Below, one piece after another: positions 43,234 to 54,700 of a stretch of 64,000 bases of DNA (its first letter is position 1; each line of letters begins with the position of its first letter). This DNA comes from Corallochytrium limacisporum. Lineage: Eukaryota > Opisthokonta. The stretch covers positions 179,057 through 243,056 of the forward strand of contig PDIP01000036.1 of assembly GCA_002811645.1 (NCBI GenBank), in the 5' to 3' direction. A program made the translations under genes and the position numbers. The notes beneath the pieces are model-generated. The model saw only the letters and a list, made by a program, of their open reading frames with translations. It had not been told where the DNA came from and ran no database searches.

Positions 43234-44778
43234 TCATTGCTGTTCCTTGCTCTCACACTCCCGTACACGCTCAACCCACACCACAAGAGCCTCTCTCAAA
43301 CCGGTGGCACATGCCCGTGCATGGGACATGGCCTCAGCAATGGCATCGCGATTTGTACCAGGTAATTCACCCGGTTTGAGGCTCTGGGTGTGAGAGCTGG
43401 CTTCATTGAACAGGTTCTGACAATGGTAGAACAAGCGAGCAAGGTCACTGAGTTCTCGAAGGACCCGCCGTCCTTCGCGTGAATCCCGAAGGTTCTTCCC
43501 ATTCAGATCATGCAACTGTTGCTTGAGCTTGTCAAGAACAACACTAAAGTCATATCGGTTCCACAAGTCGCCCTTCTGTACCTGTTCAATCTCTCCCACT
43601 AGTTTCCAGCCCCATTTGCTAATCTCTGTCGGGTCAAACGGATCAATTCGGCCATTCTGTGCATTTTTTTTTGCACTGGACGATTCAAGGGCTGTTTGCA
43701 GGGTTCTCGAATGAGTTCCCGTCACCAAGCCTCCACCGGACTGCCACACAGGATACTTTGATGGTTCGCCTGCCGAGCCGTCGGCTGCACTAACAGCGGG
43801 CGTTGGTTCCCTTGGTATCTCCTGAACTACTTCCCGGAGAATCTGGACCGATGGCGGAAACTGCGGCCGTCCATGTAGAGCAATCCACGACACGATCTCA
43901 GGAAGAGACAGAATTCCAGTATAAGAATAACGAGGATTAAACGCCGTGGGCAAGTAGCCCTTGTCTGAGACCAGCCGCCATGGCACTCGTTCATTGAATC
44001 GATCTGCATATGTCCACCACAATTTCCTTAATTCGGAGAATGCAATCTCCGGGCTGTCTTCCAATGATCGCCAAGGCTTCCTTGTTCCGATGTAGTGCAC
44101 AATGCGTACATTGTCCCGCATGTGTCGGAAGGCCGGCCCATACTGATAATTCGCGTTGATGGTCATATTGTCGCCGAAGGGTAGACGATGTTCCGGATCT
44201 GACACACCCCATTCCGAAAAGTAGTTGTTTAGCAAACCTTGGTCACCCCCATCATACGTTGCGTCTTCTTGGCTAGCTAGTCCCAAGAGATCTTTGTATG
44301 TCTTTTCACCTGGTTCGAGTACCATGACTCCCGAGTTAAAGAAATCTGGCCAGCCTACATCTGGTGCAGCTGAGAGCTCTGGCCGAGTGAACAAATCGTC
44401 CACGTTCTTCAAAACTAATGTGTCCGCGTCTAGATATACCACTTTTTCATACTGTGTCAGTCCCCATACATGTACTTTTGTGAACGTCACATCGAGATCA
44501 GGCCGCTGCAACAGTTGAAGGTTCTCCGTTGCCTTGGAATATACTTCATCGACAGGAATGAGATCATCCCAGACCTGGCTCAGAATATGACGCGTCTTGG
44601 TGCCCACATCGGGCCCGATCATGCAACACAGGATCGCATCGGTGTCACTAGCCCGCAGTGACTGTCCTAATACCAATGCACCCAAACCGTATTCATCCTT
44701 AGTCACCAGCGTCACAAACGCATTTCCGTCTGCTCCAGGCCCTGACCCTGGGTCTCTTAATGATACGCCAGAATCCAT
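43234..44778 (-). CDS. GYG: Glycogenin-like self-glucosylating glucosyltransferase
   Basis: Cytosolic GT8-family enzyme of 514 residues that primes glycogen synthesis from UDP-glucose. The catalytic domain covers about 18-280: FVTLVTKDEYGLGALVLGQSL, the Mn2+-binding D117-A118-D119 in VYLDADTLVL, FNSGVMVLEP, GGDQGLLNNYF and a HYIGTRKPW substrate motif. The rest is a Ser/Pro-rich linker and a C-terminal helix (WKLVGEIEQVQKGDLWNRYDF) placed like the glycogen-synthase-binding tail of glycogenin. The acceptor Tyr cannot be assigned by eye. Plant GT8 relatives are the alternative, but the layout and length fit glycogenin. ATG 44778 lies 17 codons before the first strand, which is reasonable. Confidence 0.87.
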   Translation of the reverse strand: MDSGVSLRDPGSGPGADGNAFVTLVTKDEYGLGALVLGQSLRASDTDAILCCMIGPDVGTKTRHILSQVWDDLIPVDEVYSKATENLQLLQRPDLDVTFTKVHVWGLTQYEKVVYLDADTLVLKNVDDLFTRPELSAAPDVGWPDFFNSGVMVLEPGEKTYKDLLGLASQEDATYDGGDQGLLNNYFSEWGVSDPEHRLPFGDNMTINANYQYGPAFRHMRDNVRIVHYIGTRKPWRSLEDSPEIAFSELRKLWWTYADRFNERVPWRLVSDKGYLPTAFNPRYSYTGILSLPEIVSWIALHGRPQFPPSVQILREVVQEIPREPTPAVSAADGSAGEPSKYPVWQSGGGLVTGTHSRTLQTALESSSAKKNAQNGRIDPFDPTEISKWGWKLVGEIEQVQKGDLWNRYDFSVVLDKLKQQLHDLNGKNLRDSREGRRVLRELSDLARLFYHCQNLFNEASSHTQSLKPGELPGTNRDAIAEAMSHARACATGLREALVVWVERVRECESKEQQ

Positions 44779-46190
44779 TCTGTGTATCTAGTGTAGCTCG
44801 ATTGTCTGTGCTAAAGTCACCATTTTTAATCCTACATGGTGGTGTGGCTCCTTGGGTAATGAGCTGTCTTCTAGACCTTGCACTTCTGCCTCGCTGAGGC
44901 GTCCCTGTGGAAGCGAGCGTGTCTCTAGATCAAAACAATGAGACGGTGTGCTCAACCCTTAGAGTTCTGCACCTAAGGTCTCTAAATCAGAGTGCAATGC
45001 TGCGCTTCTTTTACCAAAAGAGCTATGGGAAAGCCATGCCCGGGATGCAGTGCTACCATGGCACCTGAGAAGCTCCAATACGGGCCACTGCCTCACTCTC
45101 ATCCCAAAGACAAATTCCCGAGTGCAGGAATGAAAGAAAAGCAGAGGACCAAATCGAGAGGGATATCCACGATACTTCGTCAACCAACCCGACAACCCCG
45201 GCCCCTTTGCATGTCCCGGGCCCATGGTTCCTGATTTCTGAAGGGTTAACCGCTTGTCACTCATTCATGATACAGGGTGCAGGGAACATGGGGTGGCGTG
45301 AGAATAGTAGTCCATAGAAAGACGGGGAGGTTTACACCCTTTTATCTCTCTGTGGTGCGCGGGGAAGACAGGCCGGGNNNNNNNNNNNNNNNNNNNNNNN
45401 NNNNNNNNNNNNNNNNNNNNNNNNNNNNNNNNNNNNNNNNNNNNNNNNNNNNNNNNNNNNNNNNNNNNNNNNNNNNNNNNNNNNNNNNNNNNNNNNNNNN
45501 NNNNNNNNNNNNNNNNNNNNNNNNNNNNNNNNNNNNNNNNNNNNNNNNNNNNNNNNNNNNNNNNNNNNNNNNNNNNNNNNNNNNNNNNNNNNNNNNNNNN
45601 NNNNNNNNNNNNNNNNNNNNNNNNNNNNNNNNNNNNNNNNNGGGGGTGTTTTGGTCTTGCTGGCTGCTTGCTGGCTGCGGGTTGGGCACTTTCGCTCGGA
45701 GACCACTAAGCCGGCGCTGGGTGCGGAGGGAAGGGAGAGGGGTTTGGGCCGGCGCACCCAACCCACCGCTGTTGCTCCCGCTGGGCCGCTGCGTTCTTTC
45801 GTTAACGGGGGGCCGTGCTCCTTTTCCGCCTTCCTCCATTCGCTGCGCCACGTGAATTTTCCTCGCAAGTAAGAATAGACCGTACATTTGGTATGCAAAG
45901 GCGGAGAAGTGCGTCCGATGGGGGGAGTCCCTCTTTGCCATTTTGGGATGTGACATCACTCGAGGCCAGTTGAGATTAATCAATAAATTTACCGTCATAC
46001 ATACGGGACGGTGCGATCCCGGTGAAGAATAGTATTGATGTATTTGAACATGGTAGGAGTTCCGCAAATACACAACAGGATACATGGAAAAGGGGGACGA
46101 AACTATCTAATATTACGGTTGGTTGGATGGACGGATGATGGATGCATGGTGGTGTCCTGGGATGGAAGATTTGGGCAAAGGCATAATACT
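44779..46190. other. Spacer with assembly gap and a tRNA-like sequence
   Basis: 5' flank of glycogenin and 3' flank of the carnitine acyltransferase. On the minus strand, about 44960-45034, a degenerate tRNA-like sequence shows a box-A-like TAGCTCTTTTGG and an ATTGCAC loop, but acceptor and T stems do not pair. No protein gene is supported. Confidence 0.5.
45378..45641. other. Assembly gap (264 N)
   Basis: N bases flanked by G-runs; content unknown. Confidence 0.99.
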
Positions 46191-48404
46191 CTAAGAATTC
46201 ACTCTTGGGGAAGAGCGCGGGGATGATGACCTCGTAGGTGACCGACACGGCGACCCGACAGAGGGGCTGTGGATGGGATCGAAAGTCCCATCGGCGCGTT
46301 CGCAGACTTCGGACATCTTCTTGAGGCTTGCAGCTAATGCATCACCGAACTCTACCGCATCGAGAATGAGTCCATTGTCAAATGACGAAATGTTGATGGC
46401 AATGACCTGGCGTTGTATAGTGTACCCAAGGCCATAGCCATCCTCTGCCACTGGCGCAAAGCTAAACCCTGTGAGCGCATGTGAACCACAGTTGGATGTG
46501 GACATATTCCAGTGTTGTGACTCGGCGTAGTTCTTATCTAGGAAGAGGGCTGGCATTTGTTTAGGTGGTAGGAGCTCCTTTGCCAGTTGGTGCAGACCGT
46601 ACAGATGCCGATCACAGCCATGGCCTCTCTTGGCTGCCTTGATGTATTCCACATGCGCTGCACATGCTTCCCGAAGAAGCTTCGCGCATTCCTCAGGCGT
46701 GACTTTCTCTCGACTCATGGCTTCGCAGAAACGCAGAGCCTCTACCGACGTGCTTCGCACAGTTTCTGTGCGCCCATGGAGGTAGTTCTTTGTCGCACAG
46801 CTCTCATAGGTAGGTGTGCAGAAACCGTACAGAGAGTACCACGTCAGCTGGAAGGCCATCTGGACAAAGGCGTCTGGAGAGCACTTCAGAGTTTTGATGT
46901 GGTTAATGCCAAAGTCGTTGAAGATCAAGGAATCGATATGGACTTCCCCAGCCATCTTCTCAAAGCGTTTGTGAGATCGAATGATCTCCCGGTCTACATC
47001 CGGAGCACTCTCCCAGTAAAGAGGAACTGGTCGTGAGCTTAGAGTGTCTGAGACGATGATGTCCTCCTGGTCTAATAATCTTTCACTTTCTGCAAAGATG
47101 AAATCTGCCAAACGAAGGGCAGTGCTACCGTCGCCCTGTGAATGTTCCCAATTCATACCAGCCCCGCCGTTTTCGGTTACAATGATTTGATTCTTATCGA
47201 ACCAACGGTTGCTGGGTTCACCATACATGACCTGCTTAACAGTTTCTGCATCCGTTGCGGTTGGCTGGTCATCCAAGCAGATGACAACAATGCCTCTCTG
47301 GATCATTTCCAGATTATTCGCATTCTGATTGCTAATATCAATCAGGCGCTCACGCATGCGCGCCCAAATGTCCCGCTCGTCTCCCGTAAAGACTCCAATG
47401 GGCACTGCCTCGTCCATGGACTCGACGATCAGTTTAATATCCGCAAGATCACTTGCAAAGGCACTGGCCGTTCGCATATGTCCTTTGTGGTCGTAGGCGT
47501 GGATGGGGAAGATATGACCTTTGTACAGAATCAGTACAGTATTACATGTCTTGATCTCATAGACACATGTTTTGGAGTTCTCATTTCGCCCGAATGCTTT
47601 GCGTTGATAGCAAATAATCTGATCCCGTTCAAACAAAGGGATTCGGGTGCTGGAGAACTGGCGCGGGTACTGTGCCATACACAACGGTGTTTCTCGCTCC
47701 CGATCCGGTTCCAAAACGGCATCATCAATCAGTTGTTTGTACTTGAGAGCCGCGCATATGATTGCCGCTGCCCTAGTGATTTGATCATAGTCCGATCGCC
47801 CATCACGGAGCAAGAATTGGAAATTAATCTGCGGGCATGGTGTCCTGGTGCATAGGTACGCGTCATCCCACCATTCCTCCAACCATGACGGGTGCTCCGG
47901 ATCGTTCGCCCGTTTGACCAGTTGATCCTGGAGATAGTACATCGGAGAACCTTCTTGTAGTGATTGTTGTACAATCTGCTTTGTGAGCTTGTAATTCTCC
48001 TTACTCACAAGGGGAAGAATTGTGGAAAGGTACCGATCCAGAGTCTCGTCTAGAGATGGTACTGGGAGCCTTGGCAGGTCCTTCTGGTACTGAAATGTGA
48101 CCCCTTCCGTTCCCTCGTAGGTGCTTACAGTAAAATTCTTTGCAAATGTCTGTGTTATGAATGAGTCAACGCTGCGACGCGAACGCTGTAGTTTCGGCTG
48201 CGACTTTGGTTGCAGCCGGATTTTTACCGGGATCATCACTTCGCCATCTGAGTAGTTGAAACCACCCATGCTTACCCAGGCAGTCGGAGGAAGAGCACGA
48301 CTAGGCCGTCGGGCAGGCATGGAAGGGATCTCTTCGTCCGAATTTTCTTCATCGAGCTTTGACAGGCGCCTGGGACGCTGGTATTCTCCTTCTAATGGGG
48401 CCAT
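46191..48404 (-). CDS. Carnitine O-acyltransferase (CRAT/CPT2 family)
   Basis: A 737-residue choline/carnitine acyltransferase that moves acyl groups between CoA and carnitine for beta-oxidation or acetyl shuttling. Core features are LPRLPVPSLDETLDRYL at the domain start, catalytic His421 in MNWEHSQGDG, TLKCSPDAFVQMAFQL, and the carnitine-binding YLHGRTETVRS and RHLYGLHQLA. NCGSHALTGFSFAPVAEDGYG is the conserved end. The N-terminal ~95 residues are a family-unlike extension rich in Arg/Ser/Pro, and no clear mitochondrial presequence is seen. The C-terminus (Ser/Pro/Arg-rich, ending RVNS) is not a peroxisomal signal. HGRTETVRS and EHSQGDG favour CPT2-like over classical acetyltransferase, but chain-length preference cannot be settled. 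No splice signals interrupt the frame. Confidence 0.88.
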   Translation of the reverse strand: MAPLEGEYQRPRRLSKLDEENSDEEIPSMPARRPSRALPPTAWVSMGGFNYSDGEVMIPVKIRLQPKSQPKLQRSRRSVDSFITQTFAKNFTVSTYEGTEGVTFQYQKDLPRLPVPSLDETLDRYLSTILPLVSKENYKLTKQIVQQSLQEGSPMYYLQDQLVKRANDPEHPSWLEEWWDDAYLCTRTPCPQINFQFLLRDGRSDYDQITRAAAIICAALKYKQLIDDAVLEPDRERETPLCMAQYPRQFSSTRIPLFERDQIICYQRKAFGRNENSKTCVYEIKTCNTVLILYKGHIFPIHAYDHKGHMRTASAFASDLADIKLIVESMDEAVPIGVFTGDERDIWARMRERLIDISNQNANNLEMIQRGIVVICLDDQPTATDAETVKQVMYGEPSNRWFDKNQIIVTENGGAGMNWEHSQGDGSTALRLADFIFAESERLLDQEDIIVSDTLSSRPVPLYWESAPDVDREIIRSHKRFEKMAGEVHIDSLIFNDFGINHIKTLKCSPDAFVQMAFQLTWYSLYGFCTPTYESCATKNYLHGRTETVRSTSVEALRFCEAMSREKVTPEECAKLLREACAAHVEYIKAAKRGHGCDRHLYGLHQLAKELLPPKQMPALFLDKNYAESQHWNMSTSNCGSHALTGFSFAPVAEDGYGLGYTIQRQVIAINISSFDNGLILDAVEFGDALAASLKKMSEVCERADGTFDPIHSPSVGSPCRSPTRSSSPRSSPRVNS

Positions 48405-49280
48405 TCTGCTATTAGGTATGGTTGATCTATATATTCCGAACGAGACATGGAAAACACATCGTCCGCATCTGAGGGTATAGTAGACAAAGTTGGGTTAAAT
48501 ACCAGATTGCATTTACGAAAGTTCCTCACGCAGCGCACTCGAAATAATTCCCAGTCACTTACTGTCCGGCCGGGGCCAAATCCGCTCCCCATCGTCCAAA
48601 CCCGCTCCCTCCTATCTGTCACGACAGCACTTTGCCGGGTCATTTCCGATGGCTATTTAGATTTCATTTCCTCTGTTTTAGTTCCCAGTTTGGTCACCCT
48701 CCCCCAGGCAATGAGAAATGACAATAGGCTGCCAATGGATTTTCTTGCAGGCGGAACATGCCTGGCTGGAACACGCCATCTCACCCCAAAGCTAATTCCC
48801 GGAGTATGCTTTCCCACCAGTACGGCAAGGTTCGAATTTTTATGATCTGAAATTAGGAGTCTTCCGCGGGTCATCGTCGGCTCAACCGAAAGATCTTCTG
48901 ACCTCCGGACACGCTGCTGTGATAACTAAAAATAGTGGACTTGAAAGGTTATACGGTTCAACCGACACGTCTGGACCGCCTACTGATCGTCGCCCTTCAT
49001 TTGGCAGCGGAGGGTGGGGTCGGCGCAACTCTGCACGACAGAGGATGAATTTTTTTCGGCGTGACAGATCCAGCGGAACGTGTCCAATACATTTGTATGT
49101 GTTGGGTGGGTCATCAGAGGGTGCGCAGACGGCAGGGGAGTCGCAATGATTGTGGTGGCGAAGGGGCTAGGATTCTATGGCTTGCGCAATTTTCGTGGAA
49201 GCTCGCACTATGACACTGCGGTTGTGCAAGATTTATTGAATGCAAAAGCTGTGCGGTTGTTAGTTGCCAGACAGACTATT
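48405..49280. other. Spacer between two minus-strand genes
   Basis: Upstream region of the carnitine acyltransferase and 3' flank of the NYN gene. A 132-codon plus-strand frame (48447-48845) has no recognisable feature and is not called. Confidence 0.5.
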
Positions 49281-51059
49281 CTACAAGTCAGGAACAGAAT
49301 CCATCTTTTCAGTCGTTGTGGAGTCTTGGTCGTCGGAAAGTAGCACATCTACCATCTTGGATGCACGAGTATGGATCCAGGACTCGAATCCTTTGGAGGC
49401 CCCAAGGCTTTGCATCGCGACGTTGAGGTCATTGCTCTGGCCACGCAAGGGCGCCTTGATGAGGCCGTTAAATTTCCAAGCATTCCTGAGCTGTATAGTC
49501 ATGGGGCCTCCGGAACCGGCAACGACCTTTATGCGATCACCGCAGGTAGCTTCCAAGAGTTCCCGAAGATTGCGGTAGTTCCAGCGATGGGGCCGAACCA
49601 TGCAGTTGAAACGCATTCGGTATGCGTTCATAAGTTGATCGGCAGTGATGCTGGATTGACCCTGTGCTTCCTGTTCGCTGATCAACGACTGGATCCTGCG
49701 TGTCACTGTCGCTTCGTCCCCCGTCTCGTAGCTGTATTTGCCACGAACCTCATCAGTACCGTAGATGGGTGGACTGACACGTTTTGGCTTTTCAGATGCA
49801 TCGACTCCAATTTCAAGCGCTGCAGCTCGCAGCTCTGCGGCGTTCACAATGAGAATATTCACCTGGCGACCCACGACTGTGCTGCCGCACTGGAGCCTTC
49901 CTACAGGCCGAATCAGCATCCTGATCATGCTCTTAAGACTATGGCAGCCCCACTCCCAGTGTTGGATGCGCATGCCGGTCAAACGCCGGTACTGAGCCAG
50001 CAAGTAGTCCATAGGAACAATGAACTCATCTTCGGACAGGTCACCGAAGAAGGTAACCCTTTCACCTTCGTGGAGTACCGTTCGCTTGTCCTCGGCTTGA
50101 GGACAACGACTCGGCTGGATACGGATCACTTCTAGAGTGTGAATTAGAGCATTTCCAAGGTTTTCACGCTCTTGGAGAAGCTCGGCTGTTTCTTCACGAA
50201 TTCGGTGTACTTTCTTGTGACGAATAACGAGATTGTCGTGGGATGAAATTATCCTGGGAACGGGACTCTCTTGCGGTATCGAAGGCACTTGTTGTGCCTC
50301 ACATGCATTCGATTCACTAAGAGATGACCTTGCCTTCGATGCATAGTCGCAGTGAGCCCGCACAGCCGGTACAACATAGCGATCGACCGCGGGCCAGCTG
50401 GCGGTACGTGGTGACAGTGGTTTCGGAGTACCGTCAGCATTATCAGGCAGAGAATCGAGTAGCATCTTGTCATGATTGAAACTCGGTTTTTGAACCTCTG
50501 TCAACGGCATATAACGCTGAAGGTCATAGGCGCCATGGCACGCCATGCTGGTAAACTCAACATTACTAGCCTTTTGGTGAACGCACGCAATCTTTAGACT
50601 GCTTGCCAGCTGCATTGCAGCCTCGATGTGTAGCATCCTGTCTGAGATCAGTATCAAGATTATCTCATCAGCGGCAGTGGTGTTTTTGACTTTCAAACTC
50701 TGAAGGAGGATGTGGTTGCGTACCTTGGTTTCGTACGCCTCACCATGCTCATTGTACTGTTCAATATTCCAGCTGGCGAGACTAAGGTGCTTCCGTGCAA
50801 ATGTGCTAACTTTGTCATTGAAAGCGTCATCACAGTAGAGGATCTTGTTTGCATTGGATCCCAAGGAGTCACCTATTTTGTCCAAAGCAATGATCATGTT
50901 GCTGATGCTAAAGCCTGGTTTTGGCTCTACGCTGGTAAAGTCCCCTGTAGATTTAAAAACGAGTACGCAATAGAGTCAGTGATCAGATTTCATTGGTCAG
51001 CACTTTGCATTCAGATCGGTGTGGTAGTACTTACAGATCATATGTATCTTCGCGCCCAT
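49281..51059 (-). CDS. NYN-LOTUS RNA-regulatory protein (MARF1/Limkain-b1-like), two exons
   Basis: About 562 residues after splicing. Exon 1 is 51035-51059 (25 nt) and exon 2 is 49281-50944, separated by a 90-nt intron with donor GTAAGT and acceptor ATCTACAG. Splicing yields MGAKIHMIWDFTSVEPKPG, which supplies the first strand and catalytic Asp10 of the NYN (PIN-like) nuclease domain. Later NYN motifs are ILYCDDAF and IILILISDRMLHIEAAMQLA, where the Asp takes the place of a metal ligand. Two LOTUS/OST-HTH-like segments follow (about 300-375, with ALLAQYRRLTG-like helix; about 430-495, ADQLMNAYRMRFNC). MARF1-type proteins cleave or repress mRNAs in cytoplasmic granules; which applies here is unknown. 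Without exon 1 the apparent start at 50897 would remove the active-site Asp. Confidence 0.8.
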
Positions 51060-51792
51060 GTTGAGATTTTTTGAACGGCGTTTGCTTTATTCAGTATTAT
51101 CTGTATACTTGAGCAGTGTAGGCATTCTTGGCACTTCTGGAAATGAACAGCTGGCCAGTCTCAAATACCTTGCTCGGGGGGTCCCGATGGCCCACACCAT
51201 ATTCACGGAATCATCACCACCAAACAGTTTCCGTCGAAGACTCGCACTTTTCGCGGCGTTTACAGTTAAAGAAGAACCTTTGTCACAAAAGCACCCACAC
51301 GATGATACACATCAGGAAGATGCGCTGAGACTGAAGCAATCCGATACGCTTCGAACCACAAGCCTGGTGCCCGGGAGACCGGTTGGTCTCCCCTTTCCCC
51401 CTTCTGACGGAATTTTGCCTTTTAGGGAAGGAGCCCACCCAGCGAACAAGGAAAACTTGAGGATTTGGAGGGGTACCAAACTGTTTGAGATTCAATTGCG
51501 ATACTTATTACATTGATAATTATGAGAGTCTCAAGGTATCTATCTTTGAGACTCGGACGGGTCTCGATTGCGGCAGGGCAGATCGTATGGTCGCAATACT
51601 GAAGCAGCCCGCTTGCCGTGGCCATCGCGCGCGAAAATAGAGGAAGGCAACTGATGCAAAAGCTACGACTGTTTCCATGTTCCCTGCCTAGATTGCGACC
51701 GCCATGTACTCTCAGCGAATGGATATTGATTTCTTTGATTGAACGTCAGTGTGTATTGATGTTTAAGACGCTGTAAAGTAAATGTGTGAGAA
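51060..51792. other. Spacer between two minus-strand genes
   Basis: Promoter side of the NYN-LOTUS gene and 3' flank of MED14. I see no coding signal or repeat. Confidence 0.5.
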
Positions 51793-54700
51793 TCAGTACA
51801 GTTCTTTCACTTCGTGGGAAGCGAGGACGTAGATCTTGGCCAGCAGGCCTTTGCCGAAATGACTGTGGTCAACATCTCCATTGGTGACATTGGACTTGTT
51901 CACGACACTCATGATATCACCATTGTCTAGGGCACTGTTCGCTTTCAAAAGCACATCACCGATGGCACAATGCGACTCTGTCATAGTCACTCGGGCCTTC
52001 TTGCGTTGCCCGAACAGGGCTCCCAAGGTACGCTTCTTCTCACCACCGCCCTCGTTAACAACTGCATCATCACCATTCTGTTGTACAGCGGCGCCACTCT
52101 CTTCCTCCCATGGGGTCGTCACGTTTGAGTCGGCATCATGTACCAAGGGAACATCGACAAAATCATCTGGCCTTTGCCGGTTGCTCAGCCGGACCAGACA
52201 CTTCACCGTTCCATGAACGACCTGCAGTGCTGGCAGACCGGGCCGGGGAAGATTCTTGCCCGGGGGCAAGGCGCACGATGTAGTCAATAAGAGCTCGGGA
52301 CGCAGATGGAACTGATCCATCGCGCTCTTCATAGTCTCAAACTCTGCAGTGTTGGCGTCATCCGATGCAAGGCCAGGAAGGCAGAGGCATACAAAGTCGT
52401 GCACCATGGACGCAGGGATCAGTAGAAGAGACAGCAGAGAATGCCATTCGTGAATAGTGCATCGATCATTGTTGACCCCGTTCTGTTCGACATACTGTGG
52501 TAGGATATTCACCATACTGTCAGTCAAAGTCGCTTGCTTTGGCTGGTGATTCAGTCCTGGCAAAATACTGGCCTTTGCAGTGGCCGTTTTCTTTTGCAGG
52601 GCAATCTCCATTTCCAGTTCTGCAGGGTTCAGCGTAAACACGGCCGTCACCCCTTCGTGGGAGACGGTAATCTTCTGGGGCACAGTCTTCTCCTTTTTCA
52701 AGTGTGGCGTCACCGATGCACCCTCTGGCCACTGGTGCTGAACAAGTTCGACCCAGAGAGCAATATTTCTGTATGCCTTGGCCAGTGCGGGCAGACCGTT
52801 TTCGATTTCTTCCCGAGGTACGTCTCCATACACAGCTGTGCCTTTCTCGTTCTTTCGAAGATACCATCCTCGGCCCTTGAAGAAATCTTCGATGAGTTGC
52901 ACCGCTCCTGAAACAACGTGCTCTTTGGGTAGATCCCCGTTGGTGAGATTCTCACCAATGACTTCGACAGCTAGCCTCATAGACGAATCCGTAAGGTGCA
53001 TACGCCACTGACAGCCGTATCCCGGACGTCCAGTCATATGCCAGAACAACTCCCAGCTGGACCAGTCTTTGGCCATCATGCTGTAGGTAATCGTTCCGGC
53101 GATTGACGTGAGATCCGCACGTTCATACGTCTCATTTATACCACTGATAGCCCGCATCAGTGGTTGAATACGCCACAGAGACGCAAAGAGGGAGGGAAGA
53201 TCTGCTAGGTCGCGCACATCGGACACCAGGGATCTTTCAAACAGACTTTGTGACGCCCATGAAGTGCCATTCTTGGCGGCAAAATTAACCACATACCTTC
53301 CTTGCTCGCGACTCCAAGTGACCAGTGCATCACTGCAATGTCCGCTCTTGTGCGAGAAGCTGAACGTATGCCAGTACATACTGCACTCGAAGTCATCAAC
53401 CGCCATAGAGGTGTCTGAGTACTGCAGGAAATCTCTACAAGCCACAGCAGCGTCCCAGACACGGGCAATTCGGTTCAAGTGCATAATAGCACTCTCCACA
53501 GCATTCGATGGCCAGTCCAAAAACTTAAGAGAGAGTGACGATTTGGAAGGCTCATAGCTCAGAACACAGCGAGAATCGATTATGCTTTCATGCACCTTTT
53601 TCAGCCAAGACCGCGGAACATGCCGCTTCACACTGGGTAAGAATTGCAGCTGCAGCGTCAGTGATATGTGGTCACCTTCGAGCACGTTTAGGGTAAAGGT
53701 GGCCAGAGACATGAACTTTACCATCGATGAATCCGGATGAATACGACTTGCCAGATTCTGAACGAAGATAACTGTGTCCGGAGTCACACCACGGAGAGCA
53801 CCGGGGTGAAGGTACTTCACCTTACTCTTCTCCAAATTCTTAACAAACCGGTTTACCGTCTGGTATAGTTTGACCAGAACTAGTGCATTCTTCATTTGTC
53901 CTGCTAGTGAGAAGGGCGACAGGTTGTCGCTTCCTACTACTCTCGTAGAAATGTCTTCCTCCTTCAACATAATGAGCTTACTAGCCTCGATACCAGTCTG
54001 TTTCCGCCGGCCGGTCAAAATGGCAAAGCGTAGCTCCGCAGAGCCATCACAAAGACAGACCAAGTACAAATGCGGACTCTTTGGAATGGGTACATACGTT
54101 GAGATCGCATGTCCAGGCAAAGGAGAAACTGGTGGGACCCCACCTGTGAAGGGAAGCGACCGGAGGGCCACCAGGCCAACGAGCTGCGCAGCGGCAATTT
54201 GGGTGTGGATTTGAGCGTAGAAGAAAATATCCCGGTAGATTGCGATGATACCGTCCATATCCTGATCAAGCATTTGCTCCATCTTTTGCAGTTCTGGCTG
54301 GTACTCCTCCATAAATTTGTCATCGGTGACTGCAATCTTGAACTGACCCAACTGAGGATTCATGGTAATCCGTAGATGAAGGGTCTTTGTCAACGAAATA
54401 GACAACTGAGGAGACTGTGCGAAGAAGTCAATTTCTTTTGCAATCACACTCGCGCCTTGTAAAATTCTTTGTACCTTTTGAAGATGGATACGAGAAACTC
54501 GTGATGAGGCCTCTCGGATGACATCCGGAAGGAAGGTCAACCCCTTACCTTCAACCAACAGATCGGTACCACTTGTAGAAGAGTCAATGCACTCTCCACC
54601 CAGCTCGCTGAGCACAACAAGACGCTTACCCGAACGTTGCGGTGCATCCGCAATCTTGACATACACCGAAACTTCGGGTAAGAGTGCATTGCATCCGGTC

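Noticed and set aside
49360-49400. T-arm-like GGATTCGAGTCC on the minus strand
   Set aside because: Lies inside the NYN-LOTUS coding sequence with no other tRNA parts.
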